From NCBI GenBank assembly GCA_964485815.1, contig CAZAJX010000007.1:1-63981 (forward strand): a DNA stretch of 63,981 nucleotides. The letters run 5' to 3'. The position numbers and the translations under genes are program-made. Below are positions 23,987-31,910 of the stretch, one piece after another (the first letter of the stretch is position 1; each line of letters begins with the position of its first letter). Origin of the DNA: SFLA01 sp964485815 (GTDB lineage Bacteria; Bacillota; Clostridia; Oscillospirales; CAG-382). Below the pieces are notes generated by a model, which saw only the letters and a program-made list of their open reading frames with translations, was not told the DNA's origin and made no database searches.

Positions 23987-26337
23987 CAGCGTTCGATTTC
24001 CTCCATAGTGTAGGCTTCGAGAATGTCGCCCACCTTAATATCGTTGAACTTTTCAAGTCCTATACCGCATTCGAAGGACTGGAGCACTTCTCTTGCATCG
24101 TCCTTAAAGCGCTTGAGAGAGGATATCTTATCCTCGTAAATGATCTCACCGGAACGGAGTACACGGATACTTGCGTTTCTGGTAACCTTACCGTCGGTAA
24201 CGTAAGAACCTGCAATAGTACCTACGTTGGGCACGCGGATGGTCTGTCTTACTTCGGCTCTGCCAAGTATTACTTCGCGGAACTTGGGAGCGAGCATACC
24301 CTTCATAGCGGCGGTAACTTCATCTATACAATCGTAAATTACACGATAGGTACGAACGTCAACCTTATCACGGGTTGCCATATCCAGAGCAACTCTGTCG
24401 GGACGGATGTTAAATCCGATAATGATTGCGTTGGAAGCGGAAGCCAGCATAACGTCGGATTCGTTTATGGCACCGGTAGCCGCGTGGATAACGCTTACCT
24501 TAACTTCTTCGTTGGAAAGTCTTGCAAGGGATGCCTTTACAGCCTCTGCAGTACCCTGAACGTCTGCTTTTACAATAAGGTTGAGAGTCTTAACACCGGA
24601 ACCGATCTGGTTAAACAGATCCTCAAGGTTAGCCTTTGCCTCTGCCTTGAATTGCTCTTCCTTTTCTTTCGCTTTACGCTGCTCAACAAGCTCTTTTGCA
24701 AGACGCTCATCGGAAACTGCGCGGAAGGAATCACCTGCGGCGGGAACTTCGGAAAGACCCATTATCTCAACGGGAGTGGAAGGTCCTGCTTCTTTTACCT
24801 TTTCGCCCTTGTCGTTGGTCATAGAACGGATACGTCCTACGGTAGAGCCTGCGATGATATAATCGCCTACGCGGAGAGTACCGTTCTGTACCAGCACGGT
24901 GGCGACGGGACCTCTGCCCTTATCAAGCTTTGCTTCGATAACTGCGCCCTGCGCCGCACGGGAGGGGTTGGCTTTGAGCTCCATCATATCTGCGGAAAGG
25001 GTGATCATTTCCAACAGCTCGTCAATACCCTGGCGTTTAAGCGCGGAAACGGGTACAACTATGGTATCTCCGCCCCATTCTTCGCAAAGAAGATCGTAGT
25101 TGGTAAGTTCCTGCTTTACTCTGTCGGGATCAGCGGCAGGACGGTCCATCTTGTTGATAGCAACTATGATGCTTACGCCTGCAGCCTTTGCGTGGTTGAT
25201 AGCCTCAATGGTCTGAGGCATAATTCCGTCGTCCGCGGCAACGACCAACACTGCGATGTCGGTAAGGTTTGCACCTCTTGCACGCATGGAAGTAAACGCT
25301 TCGTGACCGGGAGTATCGAGGAAGGTTATAGGCTTATCGTTTATCTTAACGCTGTAAGCACCGATATGCTGGGTAATACCGCCTGCTTCGCCTGCGGTAA
25401 CGTGGGTATCACGGATAGCATCCAGCAGAGAGGTCTTACCGTGGTCAACGTGACCCATAACAACGATAACGGGCGCACGGGGTACGAGATCCTCTTCCTT
25501 GTCCTCTGACTCGGTAAACAGCTTTTCTTCGATAGTAACCACTACTTCCTTGGTTACCTTTATACCGAATTCATCGGCAATAAGATAAGCGGTGTCGTAA
25601 TCTATGGTTTCGTTTACGGAAGCCATTACGCCCATAAGCATAAGCTTTTTAATAACCTCACCTGCGGCGGTCTTCATTCTGGAAGCCAGCTCGCCGACTG
25701 TAATTTCATCGGGTACGGTTATAGAAAGCTGTACGGGCTTGGGCTTTGCCTGCTGTTTCTGCTGAGGCTTGTTTTTATCACCGGGGCGGCGGGATTGCTC
25801 CTGCTGCTGGTTGCGGTTGTTCTTTTTCTTTAACTTTTGCTTTCCGCCTGCCGCAGAAGCCGCGCTTCCGGCAAGATTATCGTACTTTTCATCGTACTTG
25901 GAAAGGTCAACGTTCGCAGTACCTCTGGTATCTACAACACGAACTTCGCCGCGTACCTTTTGCTTCTGAGGCTGTTGCTGGGGAATAGGCTTGCCCTGCT
26001 TGATAGCCTGCTCCTGAAGCTTCTTTTGCTTTTCGGCTTTAGCGGCGGCTTTTTCCTCTGCCTTGCGTTTTTCTTCCGCATCACGCTTTGCCTGTTCTTC
26101 TGCCTTCTTTGCGTCGATTTTATCCTGATAAGATTTAAAGAATGCGGTTATATCAATCTGGTTTTGCTGAGTATAGTATTCAAATATAATGCTGAGCTCT
26201 GCACTTTCAAGCGCAGTCATATGGCTTTTGTTTCCCATACCGTGAGCCGCAAGCAGATCTATAATTTCCTTGCTTTTTACGTTAAGATCTTTTGCCAGCG
26301 CGTTAACTCTGTATTTGTTATCTCCTGTCGTCGCCAT
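23986..26337 (-). CDS. infB: Translation initiation factor IF-2
   Basis: 783 residues. N-terminal IF2N helix (RVNALAKDLNVKSKEIIDLL), a long Lys/Glu/Gln-rich linker (about 70-205), a second IF2N segment, then the GTPase: G1 GHVDHGKTS (295-303), G3 DTPGHE, G4 NKMD, and domains II-IV including the fMet-tRNA-binding C-terminus. It brings initiator tRNA to the 30S subunit. The linker with QQQPQKQK and NRNQQQEQ runs is variable, as is usual. It starts 2 bases after ylxQ ends. Confidence 0.97.
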   Translation of the reverse strand: MATTGDNKYRVNALAKDLNVKSKEIIDLLAAHGMGNKSHMTALESAELSIIFEYYTQQNQIDITAFFKSYQDKIDAKKAEEQAKRDAEEKRKAEEKAAAKAEKQKKLQEQAIKQGKPIPQQQPQKQKVRGEVRVVDTRGTANVDLSKYDEKYDNLAGSAASAAGGKQKLKKKNNRNQQQEQSRRPGDKNKPQQKQQAKPKPVQLSITVPDEITVGELASRMKTAAGEVIKKLMLMGVMASVNETIDYDTAYLIADEFGIKVTKEVVVTIEEKLFTESEDKEEDLVPRAPVIVVMGHVDHGKTSLLDAIRDTHVTAGEAGGITQHIGAYSVKINDKPITFLDTPGHEAFTSMRARGANLTDIAVLVVAADDGIMPQTIEAINHAKAAGVSIIVAINKMDRPAADPDRVKQELTNYDLLCEEWGGDTIVVPVSALKRQGIDELLEMITLSADMMELKANPSRAAQGAVIEAKLDKGRGPVATVLVQNGTLRVGDYIIAGSTVGRIRSMTNDKGEKVKEAGPSTPVEIMGLSEVPAAGDSFRAVSDERLAKELVEQRKAKEKEEQFKAEAKANLEDLFNQIGSGVKTLNLIVKADVQGTAEAVKASLARLSNEEVKVSVIHAATGAINESDVMLASASNAIIIGFNIRPDRVALDMATRDKVDVRTYRVIYDCIDEVTAAMKGMLAPKFREVILGRAEVRQTIRVPNVGTIAGSYVTDGKVTRNASIRVLRSGEIIYEDKISSLKRFKDDAREVLQSFECGIGLEKFNDIKVGDILEAYTMEEIER

Positions 26338-26338
26338 A

Positions 26339-26644
26339 TCAGTTACCTCCCAATAATTTTTTTACGGCGGAAGCAAATCCCTTGTCGTTGACCGAAACGC
26401 AGGCGGTGGCTGTTTTGCCGAACGCCTTGCCGAATGCTGCGGTATCTACGGGGATAAAGACCGCTTCCGTTTTATAAAACGCCGTTTTATCGCTTATTAT
26501 CTTTTTTGTTCCGTCGGATGCGCTTTCGGACGCCACTACCAAAAATGACTTTCCTTTGCGTACCGCTTCAATAGTATTTTCTGTGCCCACTGCGAGCCGT
26601 CCTGCCTTTTTTGCAAGACCTAACAGATTTAAAAGCTTTGTCAT
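26339..26644 (-). CDS. ylxQ: L7Ae-like RNA-binding protein YlxQ
   Basis: 101 residues from ATG 26644 (MTKLLNLLGLAKKAG). The ATG lies in the overlap with the ylxR end, giving the usual 4-base coupling. The fold is that of ribosomal L7Ae/L30e, which binds kink-turn RNA: LAKKAGRLAVGTENTIEAVR then FLVVASESASDGTKK. It always sits between ylxR and infB in Firmicutes. Its exact RNA partner in bacteria is not fixed. Confidence 0.9.
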   Translation of the reverse strand: MTKLLNLLGLAKKAGRLAVGTENTIEAVRKGKSFLVVASESASDGTKKIISDKTAFYKTEAVFIPVDTAAFGKAFGKTATACVSVNDKGFASAVKKLLGGN

Positions 26645-26904
26645 TTGTCCTCCGTAGAGAGGGGAATGGTTTCGTAAAAGCCTTCGGGTAGAGAAACCTC
26701 CAACGCCCGTTCTATTCTGCGTCCCTTCTTTGCGTTTTTCACACAAGCGGGGTCTTTACACAGATAACAGCCTCTTCCGTTCATTTTCCCCGTGGGGTCA
26801 ATAATTGCGGTGTTTTCCGTCCGCACGATCCTTGTAAGCTCTGTCTTTAACTTTTTTTCTCCGCAGGAAACACATTTCCTTACGGGATAAACCTTTTCGA
26901 TCAA
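26641..26904 (-). CDS. ylxR: YlxR, RNase P modulator family
   Basis: 87 residues with the family motif CVSCGEKKLKTELTRIVR near the start and GRGCYLCKDPACV in the middle. YlxR proteins bind RNA, and the B. subtilis member (RnpM) binds the RNase P RNA and inhibits the enzyme in vitro. The four cysteines of the motif are present. It overlaps nusA by 4 bases and ylxQ by 4 bases inside the nusA-infB operon. Confidence 0.92.
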   Translation of the reverse strand: MIEKVYPVRKCVSCGEKKLKTELTRIVRTENTAIIDPTGKMNGRGCYLCKDPACVKNAKKGRRIERALEVSLPEGFYETIPLSTEDK

Positions 26905-27974
26905 GCGTTATCAACCTCTGCTTCGGTGTTTTCGTTTACGCTTCTTACGCTTTTTATATCGATCTTACAACCGGTAAGCTTTGCGGCAAGACGTGCGTTC
27001 TGACCTTCCTTGCCGATAGCGAGAGAAAGCTGATCATCGTTTACTATAACGCGGAACGCCTTTTCGTTTTCGTCAATTCTGTTTACAGACAAAACTGCGG
27101 CGGGAGCAAGGGCAGCGGCAACAAATGCGGCGTAATCCTCGCTGTAGGGGATAATATCGATCTTCTCGTTGGAAAGCTCTTTGGTAATGCTGTTCTTTCT
27201 TGCGCCTCTCGAGCCGATACAAGCACCGATAGGATCAACGTTAGGATCGTTGGAAGCGACTGCGATCTTGGTTCTGCTTCCCGCTTCTCTTGCAACGCCC
27301 TTTATCTCAACGGTTCCGTCAGCAATTTCGGGAACCTCAAGCTCAAACAGTCTGCGTACCAGACCGGGGTGGGTTCTGGAAATGACTACGGAAGGTCCTC
27401 TGCCCTCGCGCTTGATCTCGGTAACGTAAACCTTAACTCTGTCGCCAACGTTCAGGGTTTCGCCGTTGATCTGCTCGTGGCGGAAAAGCGCCATTTCGTT
27501 ACTGCCAAGTTCAAGAGTAGCGTGTCCGGTGGTGGGGTCAACTCTTACTACCACGCCGGTGATGATCTTATCCTGCTTGTCTTCGTATTCTTTTACCATC
27601 ATTCCGTGCTCTGCTTCGCGGATAGACTGAACTATTACCTGCTTTGCGGTCTGCGCGGCGATACGGCAGAATTCTTTTGTTTTAATTTCTATCTGGTATT
27701 CATCGCCCAATTTGTACTTTTTGTTCTTTTCACGGGCTTGCTCCAGAGAGATTTCGGTACGGGGGTCTTCAACTGTTTCTACAACCGTAAGAAGCTTATA
27801 CAGGCGAAGGTCGTGCTTAGCTTCGTCAAGCTTTACTCTTGCGTTTGTAAGTCCGCCGGAATCCTTTTTGAAAGCCGCGAGGAGCGCAGCCTCGGTGCGT
27901 TCGATCATATAGTCCTTGGGGATACCCTTTTCTCTTTCAAGGGCAGCGAGGGATTCAAAAAATTCCTTGTTCAT
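26901..27974 (-). CDS. nusA: Transcription termination/antitermination factor NusA
   Basis: 357 residues: N-terminal polymerase-binding domain, S1 domain (GVVVRVDPTTGHATLELG, about 140-200), KH1 and KH2 (IGACIGSRGARKNSITKEL; SLAIGKEGQNARLAAKLTG), and a short C-terminus without the acidic repeats of Proteobacteria. It stimulates pausing and intrinsic termination, or antitermination with other Nus factors. It starts 20 bases after rimP. Length and layout are normal for Clostridia. Confidence 0.97.
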   Translation of the reverse strand: MNKEFFESLAALEREKGIPKDYMIERTEAALLAAFKKDSGGLTNARVKLDEAKHDLRLYKLLTVVETVEDPRTEISLEQAREKNKKYKLGDEYQIEIKTKEFCRIAAQTAKQVIVQSIREAEHGMMVKEYEDKQDKIITGVVVRVDPTTGHATLELGSNEMALFRHEQINGETLNVGDRVKVYVTEIKREGRGPSVVISRTHPGLVRRLFELEVPEIADGTVEIKGVAREAGSRTKIAVASNDPNVDPIGACIGSRGARKNSITKELSNEKIDIIPYSEDYAAFVAAALAPAAVLSVNRIDENEKAFRVIVNDDQLSLAIGKEGQNARLAAKLTGCKIDIKSVRSVNENTEAEVDNA

Positions 27975-27994
27975 TTTTTAGTTTTTACCTCCGT

Positions 27995-28444
27995 TTATTC
28001 GAGTATCGAAGTCATCTTCGAAATCATTTTTCTTTCTATTTTAGTTTCGCCTACGGTAACCGTGTCTTTGTCAAAAACGGTTATGATACCGCTGAGCTCT
28101 TTACTGCCGTTAACAGCGGCAAACAACTTAAGCTCGGTGTTCCAGCCTTCGCTTATCGCACGGCTGATATGCTCATCCGTACGAAGGACGCGGGTAAGTC
28201 CCGCACCGGAAACTATGAGCGAATAAGCCTGCTCGATAGGATCGGCTTCGTCCAGCAGGGGATTTATGGTGTTGGATGCCTTCTGGCAATCTTCGAGTGA
28301 AAAACCGTTTTCACCTTCAAGCTCCACTTCAAGGATCTGCTCCTGACCTTCCTTGTAAAAGGTTACGTCCCAGACTCTGTAGTTCATTTCAGCCATTACG
28401 GGCTCAACCAACGCGCGTACCGTAGCTGCGATATTTTGCTTCAT
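27995..28444 (-). CDS. rimP: Ribosome maturation factor RimP
   Basis: 149 residues from ATG 28444, which has GGAGGCAGG upstream. N-terminal domain with VRALVEPVMAEMNYRVWDVT and the motif LEVELEGENGFSLEDCQKAS; the signature GAGLTRVLRTDEH (SPGLDRPL in classical members) lies near 85. RimP assists early 30S assembly. It is first in rimP-nusA-ylxR-ylxQ-infB-rbfA-nrnA-truB. No convincing promoter box was found in the 65 bases between the upstream terminator and the start, though TTGATT near 28509 could contribute. Confidence 0.93.
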   Translation of the reverse strand: MKQNIAATVRALVEPVMAEMNYRVWDVTFYKEGQEQILEVELEGENGFSLEDCQKASNTINPLLDEADPIEQAYSLIVSGAGLTRVLRTDEHISRAISEGWNTELKLFAAVNGSKELSGIITVFDKDTVTVGETKIERKMISKMTSILE

Positions 28445-28501
28445 ATTTCTGCCTGCCTCCGTATTTTTTGTATTATTGTTAAAAAAGATGTCTCGGAAAT
28501 A

Positions 28502-28537
28502 TTGCAAAAATCAAGAGTGGGCTTTGACCCACTCTTG
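28502..28537 (-). terminator. Terminator of the NYN-domain gene
   Basis: Minus strand hairpin AAGAGTGGG / CCCACTCTT (complement of 28513-28521 and 28528-28536) followed by TGATTTTTGC. It separates the NYN gene from the nusA operon. Confidence 0.8.
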
Positions 28538-28603
28538 GTTGCTTACATTTATCTGTACACAGTATATCACAGTATTTTGCTTTTTGCAATAGTTTTATGC
28601 AAA

Positions 28604-29416
28604 TTATTGTGCCAAAAATCCGCTTTTTTCAACTTTTTCCCAATCCGTGAACAGTCCGGTAACCTTTTTTGTTTTCTTTTTATCCGAATAGCTTATTACC
28701 GAGCGGGTGGATATATATCCTTTTTCGATCAGATTGCCAAGTGCTTCGGTTACCTTCGCATTGGTTGCGGTCTTGCTCAGGGCACAAACTGCATTTACTG
28801 TTTTTTCCTTTGTCGGTATATCTTTTGAATTATTCTCGGATGCTTTTTTGAGGACTTCGAAAATTAAGCGATAATATGAGCCGTGCACGTCCTCCTCGGT
28901 GGGAAGGGTTATGCACCAGCTTGCCGTCTGCTGAAGCTGACGAGAAAATGAATCCTCAATACCGTATATGCCGACTTCTTTTTTACAAAAATTCTTTAAA
29001 AATGAAACTACCGAGCTGAAATGCCCGTCTCCCGAAAAGATGATGAATGTTTCTATATCCTCGGATGACAGCGCCTTCTGGTAAATATTATCCAGAATAA
29101 TAAAATCGGTAAAATCTTTTTTTACACCGGTGGTGTTCCGTGTATCGATAATGCGGTTGGAATAGGGGCGGATACGGGATATCTGATCTGCCAGAGATTT
29201 GTGTGAAAAGTCTGCGAAAAACGTAACCTCCACCAAATTCACCTTGGTGTTAAGCTCCTCAAACCACCCTTTTATGTTTGGTTGTATGCCGAAATTCTTT
29301 TTTAATGAAATATACCAATGCTCGTAATCCACAAATGCCACGGCTTTCGGTAATCCGTTATTAAGGCTTATGGTACGGCTTTGCTCTTCTTTCGGCTTTC
29401 TTGTAAACAGCGAAAT
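28604..29416 (-). CDS. NYN-domain (PIN-like) putative RNase
   Basis: 270 residues if started at ATT 29416. NYN/LabA-like domain: AFVDYEHWYISL with the first catalytic Asp, TFFADFS, KDFTDFIILDNIY with further acids, and FIIFSGDGHFSSVVSFLK. A C-terminal winged-helix-like part (KTVNAVCALSKTATNAKVTE ... IEKGYISTRSVISYS) probably binds nucleic acid. NYN proteins are metal-dependent RNases or NTP-binding regulators. The open frame extends 25 codons above GTG 29341 to AGGAGG without any ATG/GTG/TTG, so the start is probably AUU at 29416 (CTG 29410 is the other option). Monocistronic. Confidence 0.8.
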   Translation of the reverse strand: MSLFTRKPKEEQSRTISLNNGLPKAVAFVDYEHWYISLKKNFGIQPNIKGWFEELNTKVNLVEVTFFADFSHKSLADQISRIRPYSNRIIDTRNTTGVKKDFTDFIILDNIYQKALSSEDIETFIIFSGDGHFSSVVSFLKNFCKKEVGIYGIEDSFSRQLQQTASWCITLPTEEDVHGSYYRLIFEVLKKASENNSKDIPTKEKTVNAVCALSKTATNAKVTEALGNLIEKGYISTRSVISYSDKKKTKKVTGLFTDWEKVEKSGFLAQ

Positions 29417-29489
29417 GCTCTTCTTTCCTCCTTTCTTTTTTCATTCACCGCTTTTAATTATACTCCTTGTGTAAAAAAATGTCAAGCGT

Positions 29490-30200
29490 TCATACTCCCA
29501 GCGTTTCTTTAAGGGTAGAAATAATCCGCTTTTCCAGTCTGGAAATATAGGATTGGGATATTCCCAGTTCGTCTGCCACTTCTTTTTGCGTTTTTTCTCT
29601 GCCGCCCGTTCCCTCACCTATGCCGAAACGCATTTCTATTATCCTTCTGTCCCGAGGGGGAAGCTTGCTTATCGCCTGTCTTACCGTGCGCTTTTCCTCG
29701 CTTTCTTCCAGTATGCGGTATACGAAATCTCCGTCCGTGCCCAAAAGATCGGAAAGCAGCAGCTCGTTTCCGTCCCAATCTACGTTCAAAGGCTCATCCA
29801 ATGACATTTCGCATCCACGTGCTGAATTTTTGCGTATATACATAAGTATCTCGTTTTCAATACATCTGGAAGCGTAGGTGGCAAGCTTTATCTGTTTGTC
29901 CTGCTTAAAGGTGTTTACCGCCTTCATCAGCCCGATAGTGCCTATGGAAATAAGGTCCTCGATACCGATATTTGTGCTTTCAAATTTTTTCGCAATATAC
30001 ACCACCAACCGCAGGTTGTGTTCTATCAGCTTCTTCTTTGCATTTTCGTCATCGGGGAGTCTTTCCGTCAGCATAGACTCTTCTTCCCGTGAAAGGGGCG
30101 GGGGTAAGGTCTGGGGTCCGTTTATATAAAATACTTCCTTGCTTTCGCCTAAAAATTGGCGTATCCACTCCAAAGCCAAAGTTACTTTTTTAAAATACAT
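29490..30200 (-). CDS. sigE: Sporulation sigma factor, pro-sigma-E
   Basis: 236 residues from ATG 30200. A roughly 27-residue pro-sequence (MYFKKVTLALEWIRQFLGES) precedes the mature start, then PPPLSREEE, region 2 (HNLRLVVYIAKKFESTNIGI, IGLMKAVNTF) and region 4 (KEVADELGISQSYISRLEKR). In spore-formers it is made before asymmetric division and activated by SpoIIGA cleavage in the mother cell. It follows spoIIGA by 10 bases, the classical order spoIIGA-sigE. The usual next gene, sigG, is not here; a NYN gene follows instead. Confidence 0.95.
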   Translation of the reverse strand: MYFKKVTLALEWIRQFLGESKEVFYINGPQTLPPPLSREEESMLTERLPDDENAKKKLIEHNLRLVVYIAKKFESTNIGIEDLISIGTIGLMKAVNTFKQDKQIKLATYASRCIENEILMYIRKNSARGCEMSLDEPLNVDWDGNELLLSDLLGTDGDFVYRILEESEEKRTVRQAISKLPPRDRRIIEMRFGIGEGTGGREKTQKEVADELGISQSYISRLEKRIISTLKETLGV

Positions 30201-30210
30201 TTTATCACCT

Positions 30211-30990
30211 CTATATAGGGGGCATAAGCCCGTCGTAGGTCTTTGCAAATCTGTTGCCGTCGGTTAAAGCAATTATCACTCTTACTTCCCGCTTGTTGCT
30301 TTTTCCGAATTCCCGCACCAAGCATTTTTCGGGGCGGAACCCATACATAATATCGCTGCCCGTAGCTGTTTTTACGGGAATAGCTCTTATGGGAAGGGGC
30401 GGGGAAACGGCAAGGTCCGAAAACTCTTCCCCAAAAATCTTTTTTGATATTATTATCACGGGATCGAGGGAAATGGGATCTGTAAGAAGATTTCCCGTAT
30501 CCTTCATTAAAAAAGCTTTGTAGCTTTTCCCCAGCACCGTTATATATGCGTGAACGGCACCTCCTGCGCTGTTCTTCTTGCAAACGTATAAATATCCCGC
30601 CGTAAGCGCAAGTGCGGAAAATACGCATATCATCACGCTTCCCGCACCAAGCGAGCCTATATACTCTTCGTTTTTGCCCAGCATATAGAATACCCCGTAG
30701 ACAACTCCTCCCGAAAGGGCGGAGGACAACAGAAAAACCGCGGTATTGAAAAAAGGACGTTTTTTTCCGTACGCCGTAAAACACACCAAAAACGCGGTTA
30801 AAATATGCAACGCAAACCCGCTTACAACACACAGACAGAAAAAAGCGTATGCACTTCCCAGAATTGCGGCAGTGAATATACGCCATATCTTAAAGGGCGT
30901 GTTGGTAATTCTCGCTGTTATATACAGAAGCATCAGATCAAATATGAAATTTATTAAAAAGTAAACGTCAGCATATACGGTTACCGCCAT
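30211..30990 (-). CDS. spoIIGA: SpoIIGA, pro-sigma-E processing protease
   Basis: 259 residues from ATG 30990 (MAVTVYADVYFLINFIFDLM). Five membrane helices fill the N-terminal half. The C-terminal half is a membrane-associated aspartic protease with the motif KDTGN (catalytic Asp at 164). It is somewhat shorter than the roughly 300-residue Bacillus protein, mainly at the C-terminus. It cleaves pro-sigma-E in response to SpoIIR from the forespore. It forms an operon with sigE. No clear Spo0A box was found upstream. Confidence 0.93.
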   Translation of the reverse strand: MAVTVYADVYFLINFIFDLMLLYITARITNTPFKIWRIFTAAILGSAYAFFCLCVVSGFALHILTAFLVCFTAYGKKRPFFNTAVFLLSSALSGGVVYGVFYMLGKNEEYIGSLGAGSVMICVFSALALTAGYLYVCKKNSAGGAVHAYITVLGKSYKAFLMKDTGNLLTDPISLDPVIIISKKIFGEEFSDLAVSPPLPIRAIPVKTATGSDIMYGFRPEKCLVREFGKSNKREVRVIIALTDGNRFAKTYDGLMPPI

Positions 30991-31044
30991 TTGTTCATCA
31001 TCTCTTTCCCACAAAAGTATACAGCGGAAAGACTGTAAATGTTG

Positions 31045-31073
31045 TCATTTTATGGAGGGAACACGCATATTTT
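31045..31073 (+). promoter_or_regulatory. Candidate sigma-E promoter of the spoIVFB pair
   Basis: TCATTTT (31045-31051), 14-base spacer, CATATTTT (31066-31073). One mismatch to the -35 consensus, two to the -10. It lies 17 bases before the small ORF at 31090. Confidence 0.45.
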
Positions 31074-31089
31074 TTACGGGTGATGATTT

Positions 31090-31263
31090 ATGAAAAAAAC
31101 TTTCTTTGCCGTGCGGGGAAAATTTATATGTTGTTTAATTCCCGCCGTATTGCTTATTTCGGCATTGTATATTTTTTTGACTGCTTCCGCACCGGCATCG
31201 TCAGGGGGAGATGTGCCTTCGTACAGCGTTTTTGAGTTAATATCAAAGCTATTGGAGGGATGA
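31090..31263 (+). CDS. 57-residue membrane protein upstream of spoIVFB
   Basis: ATG 31090 to TGA 31261-31263. A basic start, one hydrophobic helix (about 12-33), then a short polar tail ending SYSVFELISKLLEG. It shares the reading frame of the next gene, from which a single TGA and 8 codons separate it, and the GGAGGG likely used by that gene lies inside its last codons. This suggests translational coupling. It occupies the position of a SpoIVFB regulator (SpoIVFA/BofA in Bacillus), but no homology to either is visible. Confidence 0.55.
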   Translation: MKKTFFAVRGKFICCLIPAVLLISALYIFLTASAPASSGGDVPSYSVFELISKLLEG

Positions 31264-31287
31264 AATATCTTTTTTCTTTTTCCCCGC

Positions 31288-31854
31288 ATGAAACTTCGAA
31301 TACACATTCTCACGTTGCCCTGCCTTGCGGTATTGGCATATATAGAGGGGGCTTATCCTTTTATGCTGCTTATTTCCGCCGCTTTGCTTCACGAATTGGG
31401 ACATTTTCTTGCAATAAAGCTGACCGGAGGCAAAGTCGGCAGAGTTGACATAATGCCTCTCGGAGCACGAATAGTAACTTCCGGAATAACGTCCCACCGC
31501 CGTGATACCGCAGTGTACTTGTGCGGTCCTTTGGCAAATTTACTGTTTTTCGGTTTATCCTTGCCGGTGTCCTTGGCGTTGGCTTCCCCTTATCTTTTGT
31601 ATTTTTCTATATGCAATCTGTTTTTCGCTTTTGTAAATCTGCTTCCCGTTTCGGGAAATGACGGATATTGCGCATTATGCTCGTTGATAAGCGCAAAAAG
31701 CGAAAGCGGCGACGTGTACGCTCTGGTAAGCAGGGCAGGGAAAATATCCGAATTTGTCTTTGTGCTTATATCGGCGGTGTCCGTTTTTGCGTCGGGCTTC
31801 AATCCCGGAGTGATCGGGCTTACCGCCGCAGCCAATATTTACAAAAAAGATTGA
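31288..31854 (+). CDS. spoIVFB: Site-2 protease, SpoIVFB-like
   Basis: 188 residues, all membrane. Zinc motif HELGH at 35-39 in the first conserved helix and the second motif NLLPVSGNDG (Asp125) in a later helix define the M50 family of intramembrane proteases. In spore-formers such a protein activates pro-sigma-K. Only 188 residues, so it lacks the C-terminal CBS domain of Bacillus SpoIVFB. The ATG at 31288 is 28 bases beyond GGAGGG (31254-31259); an AUC at 31267 would have normal spacing and add 7 residues (MFFLFPR). Position beside spoIIGA-sigE supports a sporulation role. Confidence 0.85.
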   Translation: MKLRIHILTLPCLAVLAYIEGAYPFMLLISAALLHELGHFLAIKLTGGKVGRVDIMPLGARIVTSGITSHRRDTAVYLCGPLANLLFFGLSLPVSLALASPYLLYFSICNLFFAFVNLLPVSGNDGYCALCSLISAKSESGDVYALVSRAGKISEFVFVLISAVSVFASGFNPGVIGLTAAANIYKKD

Positions 31855-31879
31855 AAAATCAAATATTTTATGTTAGAAT
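31851..31879 (+). promoter_or_regulatory. Sigma-A promoter of the AlgX-like lipoprotein gene
   Basis: TTGAAA (31851-31856), 17-bp spacer, TAGAAT (31874-31879). It overlaps the spoIVFB stop. Confidence 0.5.
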
Positions 31880-31910
31880 GTAAAAAGAATAACCGAAAGG
31901 ACAAAAATCG

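Noticed and set aside
31260..31448. ORF from the ATG right after GGAGGG upstream of spoIVFB
   Set aside because: Spacing to the ribosome site is zero and the product is a frame-shifted shadow of spoIVFB.
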